From Viola odorata (taxonomy: Eukaryota; Streptophyta; Magnoliopsida; Malpighiales; Violaceae), in NCBI GenBank assembly GCA_963691705.1, contig OY829539.1, forward strand, positions 6,698,501 to 6,762,500: DNA of 64,000 nucleotides. The letters run 5' to 3'. Positions 61,957-64,000 of this stretch are shown here, piece after piece (the stretch's first letter is position 1; each line of letters starts with the position of its first letter). A program made the position numbers and the translations under genes. Below the pieces are notes generated by a model, which ran no database searches, was not told the origin of the DNA, and worked only from the letters and a program-made list of their open reading frames with translations.

Positions 61957-63050
61957 GATGGTTGCCGAAACCGTCAAAATTATAAATACAGTTTACCATG
62001 CACATGTAACTAAGAATAGTAGCAATAGCGGTAAAGGGATCGATCCATAGGGATTCAGTGGACTATTTAAAGACTTTTGTAAGTGACCAGTGGTGTGGTT
62101 GTGGTAAATACCAATGTGAGAGTGACTGTAATGCAATAGAACTTAAAGAACAGAAACGTAAACAAACAATAGACAAAATCGTGTGTGTAATCAAGTGGTG
62201 ATAAAATCCCGGCGAAGATCGTGCTCATGATTCATCTGTTGATCATCGATTCAATAATATTAGAACTAGAGTGTGTAGGCAGCTATAGAGATCAAGTTTT
62301 CACCTAGATCTCTTACTCTCTACCTATTCGAGATTCCTAAAGGTTTTCACCTATTAAAATCCTTGGTCTGATTTCATGGCCTAAAGAAGTTATTCTATCA
62401 GGTCTAATAAAATGACCAAATATACGTCGTCAGAGACCGATCCCAGGTCTGGGATATCTAATCCTATAAACCTAACTAATACGATCCTAGCCACGAGGCT
62501 AACCCTAGCGCGCACCCAACGCGCACACGCCTTGCGACCAAGGCCAATCACCCCAAAGCGTCGAGCCCAAGATGTTCCAAAGCTTAAAGAGAGGTTACAA
62601 CAACCTCTAGATATGGAAACTAGGCAAGGATCATTGCTGGATCAAGTCCTTAGATAAAGGATGACATGGAAGGTGGCTTGGAGGCTCTTAGGGCAAGACT
62701 TTGCATCCGACCAAGCCATGACATGAAAGCGAGGCTTCCATCAAAGACCCAACACATATAAAAGACCTATTGGGATCTTAGGAAGGCTGTGTCCAAGTTT
62801 CAGAGCATTTCGACGAGTATATCTCAAGAAGGTTCGAGATGACAATCAAGCATGCAAGTGTCCTAAGCGCAAACGTGACGGACAACTTCGTCGAACCCTA
62901 TCTCGATCATCAGAAGTCAGAATCGTGCGATCTATATCAATTATGAAACCTCAGGATGTATTCTTCATTTTGTCCAAATTTTAGGTCAAACGGACAAGCC
63001 GTTTGTTTTTTATCGGTTGAGACATTTTCGCTGACAGTAATCGTACGCGA
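61957..63050. repeat. LTR-like sequence, boundaries unclear
   Basis: Begins TGATGGTTGCCGAAACCGTC, similar to the start of E1 (TGATAGGTTGTCGAAGCCGT). The following layout also resembles E1. I find no matching far end, so it may be a truncated LTR of a related family. Small ORFs inside are not supported. Confidence 0.4.
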
Positions 63051-63304
63051 ATGAGGACTTCAAAACGCGTCCGTCAACGCCAACGACCATTCTTAGGACC
63101 AGTCTGGCACGCAAGCGAGCAAGGGCATGCACTACCATGGTTCGAAGATAGAGCAGAACGCAAGCCCTATTGGCACGCAGACAGATTGGAACGCGAACCA
63201 CCTTGGCATAGACCTGAACGCCAGTCACAAAGTGAGAATTTGTATAAGGAGGTTGCGCATGAGAGAGCCTTGAGAGGCTAGGGCAGAATGTTAGGTATGA
63301 GAGG

Positions 63305-64000
63305 ATGGAGACACCACCAACATTCATTCCAAGGAAGCCCCCGGTTAGCTTAAAGGCCAATGACGGAACCTCGAAGGAGATGTCATGGAAAGAATTGGTT
63401 AATCGCCTCAGAGAGAAAGTTGAAGAGATGGGTAAGGCGCTGGAACAAAAAGGAAGAGAGGACTGTGAGTTGGCTATGCCGAGACCAAGTCATGATCCGG
63501 AGGTAGTCAAGGGAACAAATCCATCACCGAGCGCCCCATGTTTAGAAGAGAAATTAAATAAACAAAACAGCCCCCATGAAAAGAGTGAGCATGGGTTGAA
63601 AGAAGAGAATTGTACTCATAAAAAGGACGAGTTGAGTGAGAGTACCGAAGGGAGAGAAACTGGAAACGCATTAGTAGTGTAAGAGATTGTTCTTGGCAAA
63701 AAGAGTGAAGCTTTGCCGAAGCAATTGAATTTTACTAACCCTTATCCAATTGTTTTCTCTTCTTCTATTTCATCTTCTTTAGGGCAGATAAAGAAAGAAG
63801 TTATTAAGGATGATGAGTCCCCTAAGCTACTGCAATTAGAGGGAAGTAATGAGAGAGCTTGGAGAGCGAAGTGTTATTCGTTGGTTTGCAAGTTTGAGTT
63901 GTTTAGTGAATTTTCACTTATGTTTACTTGCAACCAATGCGGCTTTGATTTTATATTTAGGGGTTCATCGAATCCTTGGTGTTTGGAGTACTTGGGAAGT
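63305..64000 (+). pseudogene. Unrecognised open frame with one stop, runs off the window
   Basis: The ATG at 63305 (METPPTFIPRKPPVSL) opens a frame to a TAA at 63680-63682; the same frame then stays open to the window end. A charged, probably coiled-coil segment (SWKELVNRLREKVEEMG) is near residues 27-43; the middle is Ser/Glu/Lys-rich. A pair of cysteines occurs in TCNQCGFDF near 63930. Position after LTR-like DNA suggests a retroelement gag or ORF1, but no motif proves it. Confidence 0.4.

Noticed and set aside
61769..62005. Tyrosine-rich ORF on the minus strand
   Set aside because: Translation of the AAT microsatellite.
62412..62657. Basic 81-aa ORF in the right flank
   Set aside because: Lies in LTR-like sequence and has no conserved motif; probably chance.

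Overview
The window is plant nuclear DNA, probably intergenic heterochromatin of a large angiosperm genome. Nearly all of it is LTR retrotransposons of the Ty3/gypsy superfamily inserted into one another. The species cannot be named from the sequence. Evidence for a plant: an Athila-type element primed by tRNA-Asp, Tat-type elements with antisense genes, GT-AG introns, TATA boxes and a class III peroxidase relic.

Layout, with labels used in the entries. Left nest (1-44390), oldest to youngest: F, a decayed Ty3/gypsy element on the minus strand (40012-44390). E1, a solo LTR in F's gag (41941-43305, perfect 5-bp target duplication). E2, an LTR fragment in F's reverse transcriptase (39864-40011). 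D, a minus-strand Ty3/gypsy element inserted in E2 (6932-8211 and 37832-39863). A, an Athila-type element on the minus strand inserted in D's gag and cut by the window start (1-6931). S, a solo Tat-type LTR inserted in D's leader (8212-8452 and 37475-37833). B, a complete but mutated Athila-type element in S (8453-37474). C, a young Tat-type element on the minus strand inside B's pol (14277-30151). One path is six layers deep: F, E2, D, S, B, C. Region 44391-45589 is non-element DNA with a peroxidase pseudogene and one small ORF. H, a second complete Tat-type element on the plus strand, occupies 45590-61607 with perfect TTGAT duplications. The right flank (61608-64000) has an AAT microsatellite, LTR-like sequence and an unrecognised open frame running off the window.

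The most interesting biology is in C and H. Each has gag-pol in sense and, between pol and the 3' LTR, the same four genes on the opposite strand. These are a ~125-aa helical protein, a ~140-152-aa proline-rich protein with an acidic tail, and two large paralogous proteins of 725 and 729 aa (as spliced in C). Every one has its own TATA-like box at matching places in both elements, and the two large genes keep matching introns. In C all four are open and LTR divergence is about four substitutions. In H the two small genes are open and the two large ones are broken. A converging-transcript region with a degenerate repeat array lies between pol and the last antisense gene in both.

A and B are two copies of one Athila-like family, head to head, forming a long inverted repeat. 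Their reading frames are broken mostly by CAG-to-TAG changes, which fits deamination of CHG-methylated cytosine in silenced chromatin.
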